Shown here: positions 45,288-54,389 of the stretch, piece after piece
How positions within the stretch are numbered: position 1 is the stretch's first letter
Layout: the number at the start of each line of letters is the position of its first letter
Assembly (NCBI RefSeq): GCF_028623165.1
Contig: NZ_CP117768.1
Span: 3,100,001 to 3,164,000, forward strand
Reading direction: 5' to 3'
DNA: 64,000 bases
DNA from: Nostoc sp. UHCC 0926
GTDB lineage: Bacteria; Cyanobacteriota; Cyanobacteriia; Cyanobacteriales; Nostocaceae
Notes under the pieces: model-generated
Database searches by the model: none
Seen by the model: only the letters and a program-made list of their open reading frames with translations
What the model was told of the DNA's origin: nothing
Position numbers and translations under genes: made by a program

Positions 45288-46817
45288 ATGACTCTTTCAT
45301 TTCAAGAATTAGGCATTTCCCAAGAACGTGTCGAACAACTAGAAAAAATCGGTTTTACCGAACCAACTAACATTCAAGTGCAAGCAATTCCCCAATTGCT
45401 AGCTGGTCGTGATGTGGTAGGTCAATCTCAAACTGGAACAGGCAAAACAGCAGCATTTTCACTGCCAATTTTAGAACGGCTAGATATTAATCAAAGAGCC
45501 GTGCAAGCCATAGTTTTAACACCAACTCGTGAATTAGCGATGCAAGTTCACGATGCGATCGCTCAGTTCATCGGCGATGAAGGATTGCGGGTGTTAGCAA
45601 TCTACGGTGGTCAATCAATTGACCGCCAAATGTTACAACTCAGACGTGGCGTTCACATGGTAGTGGGCACTCCAGGACGGGTGATCGATTTGCTCGATCG
45701 CGGCTGTTTAAAGCTCGATCAAGTGAAGTGGTTTGTGTTGGATGAAGCTGATGAAATGTTGAGCATGGGCTTTATCGACGATGTGGTGAAAATCCTCTCG
45801 CAAGCGCCCGTAGATCGCCAAACAGCTTTATTCTCGGCAACAATGCCACCATCGATTCGGATGTTGGTGAACAAGTTCTTGCGATCGCCTGCAACTGTCA
45901 CCGTTGAGCAGCCAAAAGCCGCTCCTAACAAGATTAATCAGGTAGCTTATCTGATTCCCCGTCACTGGACAAAAGCCAAAGCTTTACAGCCGATTCTGGA
46001 AATGGAAGATCCAGAAACAGCTTTAATCTTTGTTCGCACCAGACGCACAGCCGCAGAACTCACCAGTCAGTTACAAGGCGCTGGTCACAGTGTAGATGAA
46101 TACCACGGTGACTTGTCCCAACAAGCACGGGAACGGTTATTGAGCCGTTTCCGTAACCGTCAAGTCCGCTGGGTGGTAGCAACTGATATTGCAGCCCGAG
46201 GGTTAGATGTCGATCAACTCTCTCACGTAATCAACTACGATTTACCCGATAGCGTAGAAACCTACGTCCATCGCATTGGTCGTACTGGTCGTGCTGGTAA
46301 AGAAGGAACAGCAATTTCTTTAGTTCAGCCATTTGAGCGGCGCAAACAGCAAACATTTGAACGTCATAACCGCCAAAATTGGCAAGTGCTGACGATTCCC
46401 ACACGGGCACAGATTGAAGCAAGACACATCCTGAAATTGCAAGAACAGGTGCGGGAAGCTTTGACAGGTGAGCGTTTGGCTTCATTCTTGCCGATTGTCA
46501 GCGAACTGATTGAAGAATATGATGCTCAAGCGATCGCCGCAGCGGCACTGCAAATCGCTTACGATCAAACTCGTCCCGCTTGGTTGAGTTCAGACGTGGA
46601 AATTCCCCAAGAGGAATCTTCCGCTCCCAAACCCAGACTGGGCAAGCGTCGTGAATCTTCCAGCGATCGCCCCCGTTCTGCATGGAAATCAGATAGCAGC
46701 AATGGTGAAGAAAGACATGCTTCTCCCAAGCCAAAACTGCGGACAAGTGGGCAGGATTCTTCTGTATCCCCTAGTAAAAAGATAGGTTCACCTACAGCTA
46801 GAGAATCAGCTTCTTAG
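45288..46817 (+). CDS. DEAD-box RNA helicase
   Basis: Start at the ATG 45288, after AGGAG, giving 509 aa; a start 14 codons upstream adds sequence from a repeat. Motifs: Q motif (GFTEPTNIQ), SQTGTGKT, PTRELA, TPGR, DEAD, SAT, and HRIGRTGRAG. The C-terminal 100 residues are basic and rich in Pro/Ser (KPRLGKRRESSSDRPRS), as in cyanobacterial CrhA/CsdA-like helicases. Likely roles are RNA unwinding in ribosome assembly, mRNA turnover or cold response; which Crh protein it is cannot be decided by eye. Confidence 0.93.
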   Translation: MTLSFQELGISQERVEQLEKIGFTEPTNIQVQAIPQLLAGRDVVGQSQTGTGKTAAFSLPILERLDINQRAVQAIVLTPTRELAMQVHDAIAQFIGDEGLRVLAIYGGQSIDRQMLQLRRGVHMVVGTPGRVIDLLDRGCLKLDQVKWFVLDEADEMLSMGFIDDVVKILSQAPVDRQTALFSATMPPSIRMLVNKFLRSPATVTVEQPKAAPNKINQVAYLIPRHWTKAKALQPILEMEDPETALIFVRTRRTAAELTSQLQGAGHSVDEYHGDLSQQARERLLSRFRNRQVRWVVATDIAARGLDVDQLSHVINYDLPDSVETYVHRIGRTGRAGKEGTAISLVQPFERRKQQTFERHNRQNWQVLTIPTRAQIEARHILKLQEQVREALTGERLASFLPIVSELIEEYDAQAIAAAALQIAYDQTRPAWLSSDVEIPQEESSAPKPRLGKRRESSSDRPRSAWKSDSSNGEERHASPKPKLRTSGQDSSVSPSKKIGSPTARESAS

Positions 46818-47040
46818 TCAAGAGTTAGAAGTTAATCAATTTTGGATTTTAGATTTTTAGATTTTTTCTTGAATCCAAAATCCAAATATAAAATTTGAGA
46901 GTTGAGAGTTAAGAGCGGAGCCGGAGACGCTCCGCCTCCGGTCAGGATTTTGACTTTGGCTCTTGACTTTTTGGCTTTTTGGGTAATTTTTTCTACCCGT
47001 TTGTAAGAAGATCAATTAAAGATGCATTCTTCGTGGTCTT

Positions 47041-47619
47041 ATGTTCACTATTCCAGACTTAGAGCAACTACAAGCAGAGCATCCAGAATGGCAGATGGAG
47101 CTGGTAGACGGAAATATAGTTGTTATGGGCCCATCAGATTATGAGTCAGAGGAAATAGGTGCTGAGTTAGCTAGATTACTTGGCAACTGGGTGCGCCCAC
47201 AGCGTCTAGGACGGGTGACTGGTTCTAGCGCTGGTTTTATTTTGCCTACATTAGAAACTGAAAACGGAAAAGAAGCTGATAACGAAAAACGAAATCTCCG
47301 CGCTCCTGATGTATCTTTTGTTCGGGCTGATCGACTAAAAACAAGCAAGCGCGACTTTGTGGAATTGGTGCCTGACTTGATGGTAGAGATAAAATCTAAG
47401 TCAGACCGCATCAAACCACTGGTAGAAAAGATTCAGCTATTCTTACAACTTGGAGCTACGGTTGGTATCCTGATTGATCCTGACAAATTGACGCTCACCG
47501 TTTATCGACTCAACCAAGAACCAATAGTTTTGCAGGACAACGACAAACTGACACTACCAGACTTATTACCAGGTTGGCAGCTAGTAGTGTCAGAAATTTG
47601 GCCTCCTGTGTTTGAGTAG
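47041..47619 (+). CDS. Uma2 family (DUF820) putative endonuclease
   Basis: A 192-aa protein with an intact PD-(D/E)xK-type core: APDVSFVRADR, LMVEIKSKSDR and VEKIQLFLQLG. The N-terminus (FTIPDLEQLQAEHPEWQMELVDGN-like start) is typical. The gene ends 10 bp before the stop of the convergent aldo/keto reductase gene. It is the third of four Uma2 genes in this window; the role of this large cyanobacterial family is unknown. Confidence 0.92.
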   Translation: MFTIPDLEQLQAEHPEWQMELVDGNIVVMGPSDYESEEIGAELARLLGNWVRPQRLGRVTGSSAGFILPTLETENGKEADNEKRNLRAPDVSFVRADRLKTSKRDFVELVPDLMVEIKSKSDRIKPLVEKIQLFLQLGATVGILIDPDKLTLTVYRLNQEPIVLQDNDKLTLPDLLPGWQLVVSEIWPPVFE

Positions 47620-47629
47620 TTCAAAAATA

Positions 47630-48577
47630 TTACAGCCAAGGACGACTAACTAGTTCTAACTCTCCAATTTCATCGTCGCTCAATCTCCAGCCCAAAGCAC
47701 CAGCATTTTGCCGCACCTGTTCGGCTGTCTTCACCCCAGCAATCGGAATAACATTCCCCTGAGCAATTAACCAGTTGAGAGCAACTTGGGCAGGGGTGCG
47801 ATCGTATTTTTCCCCGAAGTTGCGTAGCAAAGATATGACTGGGGCAATTTTTTGCAGACCTTCTTTCTTAAATCGGGGGTCTATTTTCCTCGCACCAGTG
47901 GGCATTTCAGCGTTATCAATACTATATTTACCTGTGAGTAATCCCTGTGCTAAAGGACTATATGCCAAGATAGTCACACCCAACTCACGGGCAGTTGCCA
48001 TAATACCTTTGCTTTCAATTTGGCGACTCAATAAAGAATAACGTACTTGGTTCACAGCCAAAGGCACTCCACGGGCTGCCAATATTTGATGCGCGTCTCG
48101 CATTTGCTCTGCTGAGTAATTACTCACACCAACTGCGCCAATTCTGCCTTGCTTCACTTCATCCGCTAGGGCATTCATCAAAGTTTCTTGGCTTAAAAAG
48201 AAGGCAAAAGGCCAATGCACTTGGTACAGGGCAATTTGCAGTAATTGTAAGCGTTTGAGGCTTTGAGTTAAAGCTTCAGAGACGGATTGGGCTGTAAATC
48301 GCCACGGTAGGGGACCAAATTTTGTGGCGATTTGTACAGGTTGTTGTGTCTGTTGCAGAAATTGTCCCAAAAATTTCTCGCTCTTTCCCATTCCGTAGAC
48401 TTCTGCTGTGTCGAAAAAGGTAACACCAGCCTCTAAAGCTGCTGTGAAGGCTTCTTGTAACTGTTCTGGGCCATAGCGATCGCCATAATTCCAAAAGAGT
48501 TTATCACCCCAAGCCCAAGTGCCTATGCACAAAGGTGTAACAACTGGGCCATTTTGCCCCAATGTGATATTTTCCAC
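47630..48577 (-). CDS. Aldo/keto reductase
   Basis: A 315-aa TIM-barrel oxidoreductase. FFDTAEVYGMGKSEKFLG holds the catalytic Asp and Tyr, IATKFGPLPW the Lys, and YQVHWPF the His. VGVSNYSAEQMRDAH and IPIAGVKTAEQVRQNAGA (NADPH site) match the Tas/YajO-like group. The substrate is unknown. The gene is convergent with the Uma2 gene at 47041. Confidence 0.92.
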   Translation of the reverse strand: MENITLGQNGPVVTPLCIGTWAWGDKLFWNYGDRYGPEQLQEAFTAALEAGVTFFDTAEVYGMGKSEKFLGQFLQQTQQPVQIATKFGPLPWRFTAQSVSEALTQSLKRLQLLQIALYQVHWPFAFFLSQETLMNALADEVKQGRIGAVGVSNYSAEQMRDAHQILAARGVPLAVNQVRYSLLSRQIESKGIMATARELGVTILAYSPLAQGLLTGKYSIDNAEMPTGARKIDPRFKKEGLQKIAPVISLLRNFGEKYDRTPAQVALNWLIAQGNVIPIAGVKTAEQVRQNAGALGWRLSDDEIGELELVSRPWL

Positions 48578-48689
48578 GGTTGCAAAATTTAATTTATTTA
48601 CATTTCTTTGCTTTTATAGTCTATCGTCATAGAGAAAATTGGGTATAGGGAAGTTGATGTAGTATGTTTACGGTGCGTCAGCACTTGGC

Positions 48690-48760
48690 CGCAACTCTTG
48701 TTGTGCGTAGGCGTAGCCCGTCGTAGACATCGCGGCTTGCATAAAGATTTACAAATTACA
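48690..48760. repeat. Dispersed GCGTAGGCGTAGCCC repeat
   Basis: The region between the aldo/keto reductase promoter and the small hypothetical gene holds TGCGTAGGCGTAGCCCGTCG, a member of the GCGTAGC dispersed repeat set. A partial copy of the TTTTATAG-CTATCGTC block, seen again at about 49460 and 50520, lies near 48612-48630. Confidence 0.5.
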
Positions 48761-48785
48761 CCTAAGAATCTACTATTCTCAGAAT

Positions 48786-48815
48786 AAAGGGAGGCTAATA
48801 ACCTCCCTTTTATAA
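48786..48815 (-). terminator. Terminator of the 74-residue gene
   Basis: On the minus strand AAAGGGAGG and CCTCCCTTT form a 9-bp stem with a 7-base loop, starting about 29 bp after the stop of the gene at 48839. The bases after the stem are T-rich. Confidence 0.7.
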
Positions 48816-48838
48816 TAGTTGAGTGTATTTACTTGTAT

Positions 48839-49063
48839 TTATGAATTAGATGATTTATCCTGCTTGGCTTTTTTGATTAATTCCATGTAGACATTAATCT
48901 CACTAATTTCTAAATCATGCTCAACTCTGGTTACTTTCCATCTCTCCTTTTTTAGGTAAACTTCCTCTCCTACTCTGGGAGTAAATTGGAGATCATAGAA
49001 TTTTTTGAGAAAATCTTTTTGGTTTTCTTCCCATAATATTACTTTGACTGGTTCTTTACTCAT
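48839..49063 (-). CDS. Small conserved-looking hypothetical protein
   Basis: A 74-aa soluble protein with a compact beta-rich core (PVKVILWEENQKDFLKKFYD, TPRVGEEVYLKKERWKVTRV, INVYMELIKK). The GEEVYLKKERWKVTRVEHD segment resembles a small SH3-like barrel. A proper terminator follows it, supporting expression. I do not recognise the family. Confidence 0.65.
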   Translation of the reverse strand: MSKEPVKVILWEENQKDFLKKFYDLQFTPRVGEEVYLKKERWKVTRVEHDLEISEINVYMELIKKAKQDKSSNS

Positions 49064-49399
49064 TGCTTATGCCTTTTTTGTAACTATATGAAGGTAAGTA
49101 GTTTGAGGACATACATACGGCAAGTTTATCTTACTAATTCAATGGAATAGCGTAGTTAAAACCACATTTTCACATTGATATTTTTATGTGGCTTGATTAC
49201 ATCTGATAAACTTACAGCGCAATACGATAACTCTAGTAAGTATTACTATTGGGTTTACTTAAAAATATTTTTTAGTAGTGTTTTTACTTGTATCAGGTTA
49301 GATTGAGGTATTGCATTTTTCGCTATTAATCCAACGCTAATAAGTGACCCCTCATTGTACTTGCTGGGTGCGATGTCTGACGACAAGGCTAGCGCCAAC

Positions 49400-49497
49400 G
49401 CTATTTTTTAGCTAGTTCCTGCTCAATGTTGTGATAAGTCTTTGTTCAAGCTTTTTGACTTTTATAGTGTATCGTCTGGGCAAGACGGCGAATTGGG
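49400..49497. repeat. Direct repeat, left copy
   Basis: About 98 bases beginning CTATTTTTTAGCTAGTTCCT. The first 46 differ from the right copy (50459-50556) at one position, and the rest is about 75 percent alike by eye. Together the copies bracket the toxin-antitoxin pair. The bases from 49064 to 49399 hold no gene I can support. Confidence 0.75.
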
Positions 49498-49637
49498 CAT
49501 CTAGTAAATATCAATACCCTGTTTTTACTTAATTACACTTATTAAAGCAGACACCATACAAATAGGTTCTATAAAAACTTATATATCTATAGACAAAATC
49601 TATCAAAACCTATCAGGATATTGAGATTGCCAAGCAT

Positions 49638-49657
49638 AGCACCAAGTGCTATATAAT
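49638..49657 (+). promoter_or_regulatory. Palindrome and -10 box of the toxin-antitoxin operon
   Basis: AGCAC-CAA-GTGCT (49638-49650) is a perfect 5-bp inverted repeat touching a consensus TATAAT (49652-49657), 23 bp before the toxin ATG. An operator overlapping the core promoter is the usual arrangement for autorepression by an HTH antitoxin. Confidence 0.6.
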
Positions 49658-49679
49658 AAACGAAGGCAATGACCATAGC

Positions 49680-50075
49680 ATGATAATCTACAAAACCCGA
49701 TGGTTTGAGCGTTGGGCACGTAAAGAGGGTTTAAACGACCTTAGCCTCTGCACGGCTGTAAACGAAATGACAGCAGGACTTTACGAAGCCGATTTAGGAG
49801 GCGGACTGTTCAAAAAACGGATTGCCCGCTCTGGACAAGGTAAGCGTAGTGGCTTTCGTACACTGGTTGCCACCAACAAGGGAGATTGCTGGTTTTTTGT
49901 TTTCGGCTTCCCGAAAAATGAGCGCAGCAACATTAACAAAAAAGAAGAAGAAGCATTAAAAAAGCTGGCATCGGTACTGTTGTCTTACACGCTAGAGGAT
50001 CTCGAAAAAGCCAAGCTGGAAGATGAATTGATAGAGGTAATTTGCAATGCCGAAGAAGAAATCAGCGATTCTTGA
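49680..50075 (+). CDS. RelE-superfamily (HigB/DUF1044-like) toxin
   Basis: A 131-aa protein: IIYKTRWFERWARKEGLND, GLYEADLGGGLFKKRIARSGQGKRSGFRTLVAT and WFFVFGFPKNERSNI are typical of PF06296-type RelE toxins, which cut mRNA at the ribosome. The basic residues expected for RNA binding (KKR, KRSGFR) are present. It overlaps the antitoxin gene by 29 bp, so the two are translated together. Toxin-first order with an HTH antitoxin second is the HigBA/RelE-NadS layout. Confidence 0.9.
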   Translation: MIIYKTRWFERWARKEGLNDLSLCTAVNEMTAGLYEADLGGGLFKKRIARSGQGKRSGFRTLVATNKGDCWFFVFGFPKNERSNINKKEEEALKKLASVLLSYTLEDLEKAKLEDELIEVICNAEEEISDS

Positions 50076-50364
50076 AGCAGTTCACGAAACGGCCACGGGG
50101 TTGCACAAGGCTGGGCTGATCGATCAGACTACATTACGTGAATTCGACCGTCTGTGCTTGTCTGTGATTGAACCGCTAGAACCTCAGCAAATTAAGCAAA
50201 TACGCGAATCATCTCATGTCAGCCAGGCAGTATTTGCTGCGATTTTGAATACAAGTTTATCAACGGTTCAAAAGTGGGAAATCGGTCAGAAGCGTCCCAG
50301 TGGCACCGCTCTTAAGCTGTTGCACCTAGTTAAGAAACGGGGATTAAATAGCGTAATTGATTAA
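50047..50364 (+). CDS. HTH antitoxin (HigA/NadS-like)
   Basis: A 105-aa protein with a C-terminal XRE helix-turn-helix: EPLEPQQIKQIRESSHVSQAVFA, then LNTSLSTVQKWEIGQKRPSGTALKLL. It should neutralise the toxin and repress the promoter at 49638-49657. It overlaps the toxin gene by 29 bp. The N-terminal half (LEAVHETATGLHKAGLID) is the expected toxin-binding arm. Confidence 0.9.
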   Translation: MPKKKSAILEAVHETATGLHKAGLIDQTTLREFDRLCLSVIEPLEPQQIKQIRESSHVSQAVFAAILNTSLSTVQKWEIGQKRPSGTALKLLHLVKKRGLNSVID

Positions 50365-50458
50365 ATTGTGCCGGCCATTGGCAATAAATGCCGTGCAAAA
50401 GTTTCTTACTTTAGCCTTTGTTCACGCTTTTTTACCATTTGCTGCTTTGAGGCGATCG

Positions 50459-50556
50459 CTATTTTTTAGCTAGTTCCTGCTCAATGTTTTGATAAGTCTT
50501 TGTTAAAAATTTTTTATTTTTATAGCGTATCGTCATAGGCAAGACTGTGAATAGGC
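50459..50556. repeat. Direct repeat, right copy
   Basis: Matches 49400-49497; see that entry. The remaining 50365-50897 spacer is otherwise plain. It includes one doubtful 71-codon open frame (50634-50849) without a recognisable domain, which I do not accept as a gene. Confidence 0.75.
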
Positions 50557-50897
50557 ATTGGACATTAAGAATTTAGCACGTCATTTTTGAGAGTTCTAAT
50601 AAGTCAAAAGTAAGAAACGCTTGTGGTATCAAAATGAAAAGTACTTTACCACAAGGGTTATTTGAGCCAATGTTTAGTAACTTTCTTGCTTGGTTGTGGC
50701 TTAAAAAGATCCCTTATAATATAGTTTATCCAAATTGGTACGTAGTTTTGTTAATAGTTAGATCCCTAAGTTATCTAGAGGGCTGTATTTTAGAAGCTAC
50801 TGGTTTGAATTCATCTTCAATTTACTTCATCATTAGTGGTAGGCAGTAGGCTTTTAATTCTTAGTAGGCGTTTAATATCTCAGCACGCTATATATAA

Positions 50898-51746
50898 ATG
50901 AAGCAACAAATTAAATTAATAGCTATGAGAAAATTAAAGGATATACCTGACATACGAAACTATTTATATGACGAAACTGAGAAGCTATGGTGGTGGAGCA
51001 TTTATTTTACTTTGGGCGCACAATTGTCATCACTAATTGCAGTTTTGATCAATAATGCTTGGGTTTTAGCGATCACTGGTTTCTTCGCATTAGTTACACC
51101 AATAGGTGTAGTTTGGCTTAGAGAGTGGGCAAATACACTTACTCAACAGGCTGATAAATGTAGACGACTTATTTTATATGCAGATGGGTTAGGAGAAGCA
51201 ATTCCAAAAGAAGACTTAGCAACTATTCGGTCTTGGAAAACAGGGAATCAACTTAAGGCAGCACCATTTACTCGTCCCTATTATGCGTCCAAGCTAGCAA
51301 CTGGATCAAATAGGCTCGTGGATATTATTGCAGAATCAGCTTACTTTACTTGTCACCTTGCAGGCAAAGCGGCAGTTTCTTTGCAGATTATTTGTGCTTT
51401 TTCAGCGTTAGTACTGCTCAGCATTTTGTATTTTAGTATTTCTTTACCCAATTCGGCGGGCATAGTTATAATAGCAGCCAAATCAGCCATATCGGCTATT
51501 TCTTTTTTTCTGGCTGGGGATGTGTTCTTGCTGTGGAAAAAATACTTAGACTTAAAAGTACAGGCAAACGAAACTTTTAAGATGTGTGCGGTATTGCGCG
51601 ATGAGCCACAATTATCACTGTCTCAAGCAATGCAAACTGTTGAAGATTATCATCTTATTTTAATACAAAGTCCTCCTATTCCCTTCAAACTCTATATAAA
51701 ATACCGTAATATTCTAAATGATGCTTATCAAATGAGTTATAAATAG
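50898..51746 (+). CDS. S-4TM (SLATT-like) putative pore-forming effector
   Basis: A 282-aa membrane protein with two pairs of helices: about 31-51 and 54-74, then 160-182 and 187-212, with a charged cytoplasmic middle part and C-terminal tail. This is the layout of the S-4TM/SLATT families, described as effectors of nucleotide-second-messenger immune systems. It lies 60 bp upstream of a CD-NTase-like gene on the same strand, the expected partner. The inferred role is membrane disruption when a cyclic nucleotide made after phage infection is sensed. Assignment is by topology and context. Confidence 0.75.
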   Translation: MKQQIKLIAMRKLKDIPDIRNYLYDETEKLWWWSIYFTLGAQLSSLIAVLINNAWVLAITGFFALVTPIGVVWLREWANTLTQQADKCRRLILYADGLGEAIPKEDLATIRSWKTGNQLKAAPFTRPYYASKLATGSNRLVDIIAESAYFTCHLAGKAAVSLQIICAFSALVLLSILYFSISLPNSAGIVIIAAKSAISAISFFLAGDVFLLWKKYLDLKVQANETFKMCAVLRDEPQLSLSQAMQTVEDYHLILIQSPPIPFKLYIKYRNILNDAYQMSYK

Positions 51747-51806
51747 CAGTCTATATTTTGAATTACAAATAAAAAGTACTTTCCTCTCTGACTAATAAAT
51801 TCAATT

Positions 51807-52592
51807 ATGTCTGTTTTGTCTTATTTAGAGAATTTAGCAAGTCTTCTCAACGTTGCTGAACGTGAGGCTGTTAATATAGATCGCTCTATCAGTACGCTTT
51901 CTACAAGATTAGGAAACTATTTCAGCAATAATGATCTTAAAGAGCGATTTAGATTTGGTTCTTCGGTTCGCAAAACGATGCTGCCAAGAAATGCAGATCC
52001 TAACTCTGATGTTGACTATATGGTGGTATTTGATAATTCATTTAACTATAATCCGCAAACTTTTATATCTCGTCTAAAGAGATTTACAGAATACTACTAC
52101 TCAACGTCTGAAATTTATCAGTCCTCACCAACAGTTGTATTAGTTTTAGGACATATTAAGTTTGATCTAGTACCAGGTTATCGTAACTGGGGCAGTCTTT
52201 ATATACCAGCGCCCCGAACTTCCTATACTGATTGGATAGTAACTGATCCATTGTCATTCAATACTACGATTGAACAAGCTAATAAAAATGATAATTTTCT
52301 GCTTAAACCTATGATTCGATTATTAAAATATTGGAATGCTAATAACGGCTACATTTACGAGTCGTATTCTCTTGAGCAGAAGATGGCAAACATGAGTTTC
52401 TATTTCTGCAACAATCTCAAAGACTATTTGTTTTTAGCTATAGATAGCTTTAGCACTGGGGATTTACCTAATTATAAGGGTCAAAAAGTTGAGCGTGCGA
52501 AGCAAATTGTAAATAATGTGCGTCAATATGAGCAGCTTAGGCTGCCATTTTCTGCTGAAGCTGAAATTCAGAAGTTATTTCCAGAGTTATGA
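51807..52592 (+). CDS. CD-NTase-like (SMODS) nucleotidyltransferase
   Basis: A 261-aa nucleotidyltransferase with the motif FRFGSSVRKTMLP (Gly51-Ser52) and the metal-binding acids Asp68 and Asp70 (NSDVDYMVVF) and Asp120 (HIKFDLVPGY). This is the catalytic triad of oligonucleotide cyclases of the cGAS/DncV type (CD-NTases). It is on the short side for the family; the C-terminal helical half is present (MIRLLKYWN, SYSLEQKM). It forms a two-gene CBASS-like cassette with the S-4TM gene; no Cap2/Cap3 ancillary genes are near, which would make it a minimal type I system. Confidence 0.85.
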   Translation: MSVLSYLENLASLLNVAEREAVNIDRSISTLSTRLGNYFSNNDLKERFRFGSSVRKTMLPRNADPNSDVDYMVVFDNSFNYNPQTFISRLKRFTEYYYSTSEIYQSSPTVVLVLGHIKFDLVPGYRNWGSLYIPAPRTSYTDWIVTDPLSFNTTIEQANKNDNFLLKPMIRLLKYWNANNGYIYESYSLEQKMANMSFYFCNNLKDYLFLAIDSFSTGDLPNYKGQKVERAKQIVNNVRQYEQLRLPFSAEAEIQKLFPEL

Positions 52593-52885
52593 CGGTATAT
52601 TAGTAGTTTTATGAACTAATAAATAAGTCATTGTACTGTTGAGCCGGGTTTAACACTGCGTTGGTGCAAACGGCACAGTGATACACGTTACTGTAGTTGG
52701 ACTTCAGGCAAGAATGAGTGTTGGCTGCTGATTAGTCGCGCCTAACTCATCTAAGGTGTATAACTGCTTGCCAAATAACTGCAATCGCAACTTTCACTTT
52801 TCGTTCGCTGATTTCGAGCAGGTAGGGTTTATCTTTATTTAAAGAGAGAGAGATTAAATCCTATAAACCATACAGAAAAGTAGCT

Positions 52886-54319
52886 ATGGCAAGTGGTGAA
52901 GTATTTGATACCAAAACAAAATCCCTATCTGTGCCAAGGGTAAACCTACTGACCATGTTCCGGCTGGGTTTATTTCAGATGGGGTTGAGCATGATGTCTA
53001 TCTTGACTCTGGGGGTACTCAACAGAGTCATGATTCAAGAAATAGCAATTCCGGCGACGCTGGTATCAGTAGTTCTAGCACTGCCCTTATTTGTTGCTCC
53101 TTCCCGTGTCTGGTTCGGCCAGATTTCGGATGCCAAGCCGTTATGGGGATACCACCGCACAGCTTATGTTTGGGTGGGTGCAGCAATATTTGCGATCGCA
53201 GCATTTTTAGCTGTACAAGTGATGTGGCAGATGAATCTTGCCGCTACTAATACAGGTAGCTGGGTATGGACAACCCAAACAATCGGCTGGACAGCACTTT
53301 TGGCATTAGTTTTCGCTGTATATGGTCTAGGAATTTGTGCTAGTGGTACTGCCTTTGCTGCTTTATTGGTGGATATATCTGAAGAAGATAACCGTTCCAA
53401 AGTAGTTGGTGTGGTCTGGTCGATGCTAATGGTGGGGATTATTGTTGGGGCAATTATCAGTGCCAGCTTGCTGAAACAGTTAACGCCAGAAACAACGGTA
53501 GAAACCTTACAGGCAGCAATCAACAGGTTGTTTACTATCGTTCCAGCAATTGTATTTGGTTTGGCGATCGCAGCGACATTGGGCGTAGAAAAAAAGTACT
53601 CCCAATACTCAACTCGTTCCACACTGGTGAACCGGGAAGACAGCATTACTCTGGGCAATGCTTGGAAAATCTTGACAGCTAGCCCGCAAACAGGTATATT
53701 TTTCACCTTTTTATTGGTGATGACTATCAGTTTGTTTATGCAAGACCCGATTTTGGAACCTTATGCCGGTCAAGTGTTTAAAATGCCCCTAGCGGAAAGT
53801 ACCAAATTAAATATTTTTTATGGAACGGGTTTACTGATTGCCTACGGGGTTACTGGCTTTTACATTGTCCCGCGTTTAGGTAAGCGCAGAACTGCACGTC
53901 TAGGCTGTATGTTGGTAGCATTCTGTTCAATATTGCTAGGTATATCAGGATTCACAGCTAATGCAGCAGTTCTCAAACTTGGTTTGGTATTGTTCGGTTT
54001 AGCCACAGGTTTCTTAACAACGGCAGCAATTAGCTTGATGTTGGATCTCACAGCAGCAGAAGCCGCAGGTACGTTTATTGGGGCATGGGGGTTAGCGCAG
54101 TCCCTCTCTAGAGGTGTGGCGGTGGTAATCGGAGGTACAGTTTTGGATATTGGACGCAAGCTGCTACCTAGCCTAGAGTTAGCTTATGGATTGGTATTTG
54201 TCCTAGAAGCTGTGGGAATGGTGGTGTCGATTTGGTTTCTGAATCGGGTGAACGTCACAGAATTTCAAACAGGTACAAAGCAAGCGATCGCTTCGGTTTT
54301 AGAAAGCGATTTAGATTAA
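52886..54319 (+). CDS. BCD family (PucC-like) MFS transporter
   Basis: A 477-aa protein with about 12 transmembrane helices. LLTMFRLGLFQMGLSMMSILT, ALPLFVAPSRVWFGQISDAK, GYHRTAYVWVG and CASGTAFAALLVDISEEDNRSKVVG are typical of the bacteriochlorophyll delivery (PucC/LhaA) family. Cyanobacterial members are thought to handle chlorophyll or help assemble pigment proteins. A chlorophyll synthase gene lies 2.5 kb downstream. It begins 293 bp after the CD-NTase gene and is not part of that system. Confidence 0.88.
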   Translation: MASGEVFDTKTKSLSVPRVNLLTMFRLGLFQMGLSMMSILTLGVLNRVMIQEIAIPATLVSVVLALPLFVAPSRVWFGQISDAKPLWGYHRTAYVWVGAAIFAIAAFLAVQVMWQMNLAATNTGSWVWTTQTIGWTALLALVFAVYGLGICASGTAFAALLVDISEEDNRSKVVGVVWSMLMVGIIVGAIISASLLKQLTPETTVETLQAAINRLFTIVPAIVFGLAIAATLGVEKKYSQYSTRSTLVNREDSITLGNAWKILTASPQTGIFFTFLLVMTISLFMQDPILEPYAGQVFKMPLAESTKLNIFYGTGLLIAYGVTGFYIVPRLGKRRTARLGCMLVAFCSILLGISGFTANAAVLKLGLVLFGLATGFLTTAAISLMLDLTAAEAAGTFIGAWGLAQSLSRGVAVVIGGTVLDIGRKLLPSLELAYGLVFVLEAVGMVVSIWFLNRVNVTEFQTGTKQAIASVLESDLD

Positions 54320-54389
54320 ACTAGAAACTTAAACCAACCCGAATCTACCTAATTTTGGCTCAGGAACGTCTTTGCGCGAGAATTAATCA

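Noticed and set aside
50634..50849. 71-codon open frame between the antitoxin and S-4TM genes
   Set aside because: No recognisable domain, weak start context and an isolated position; likely chance.
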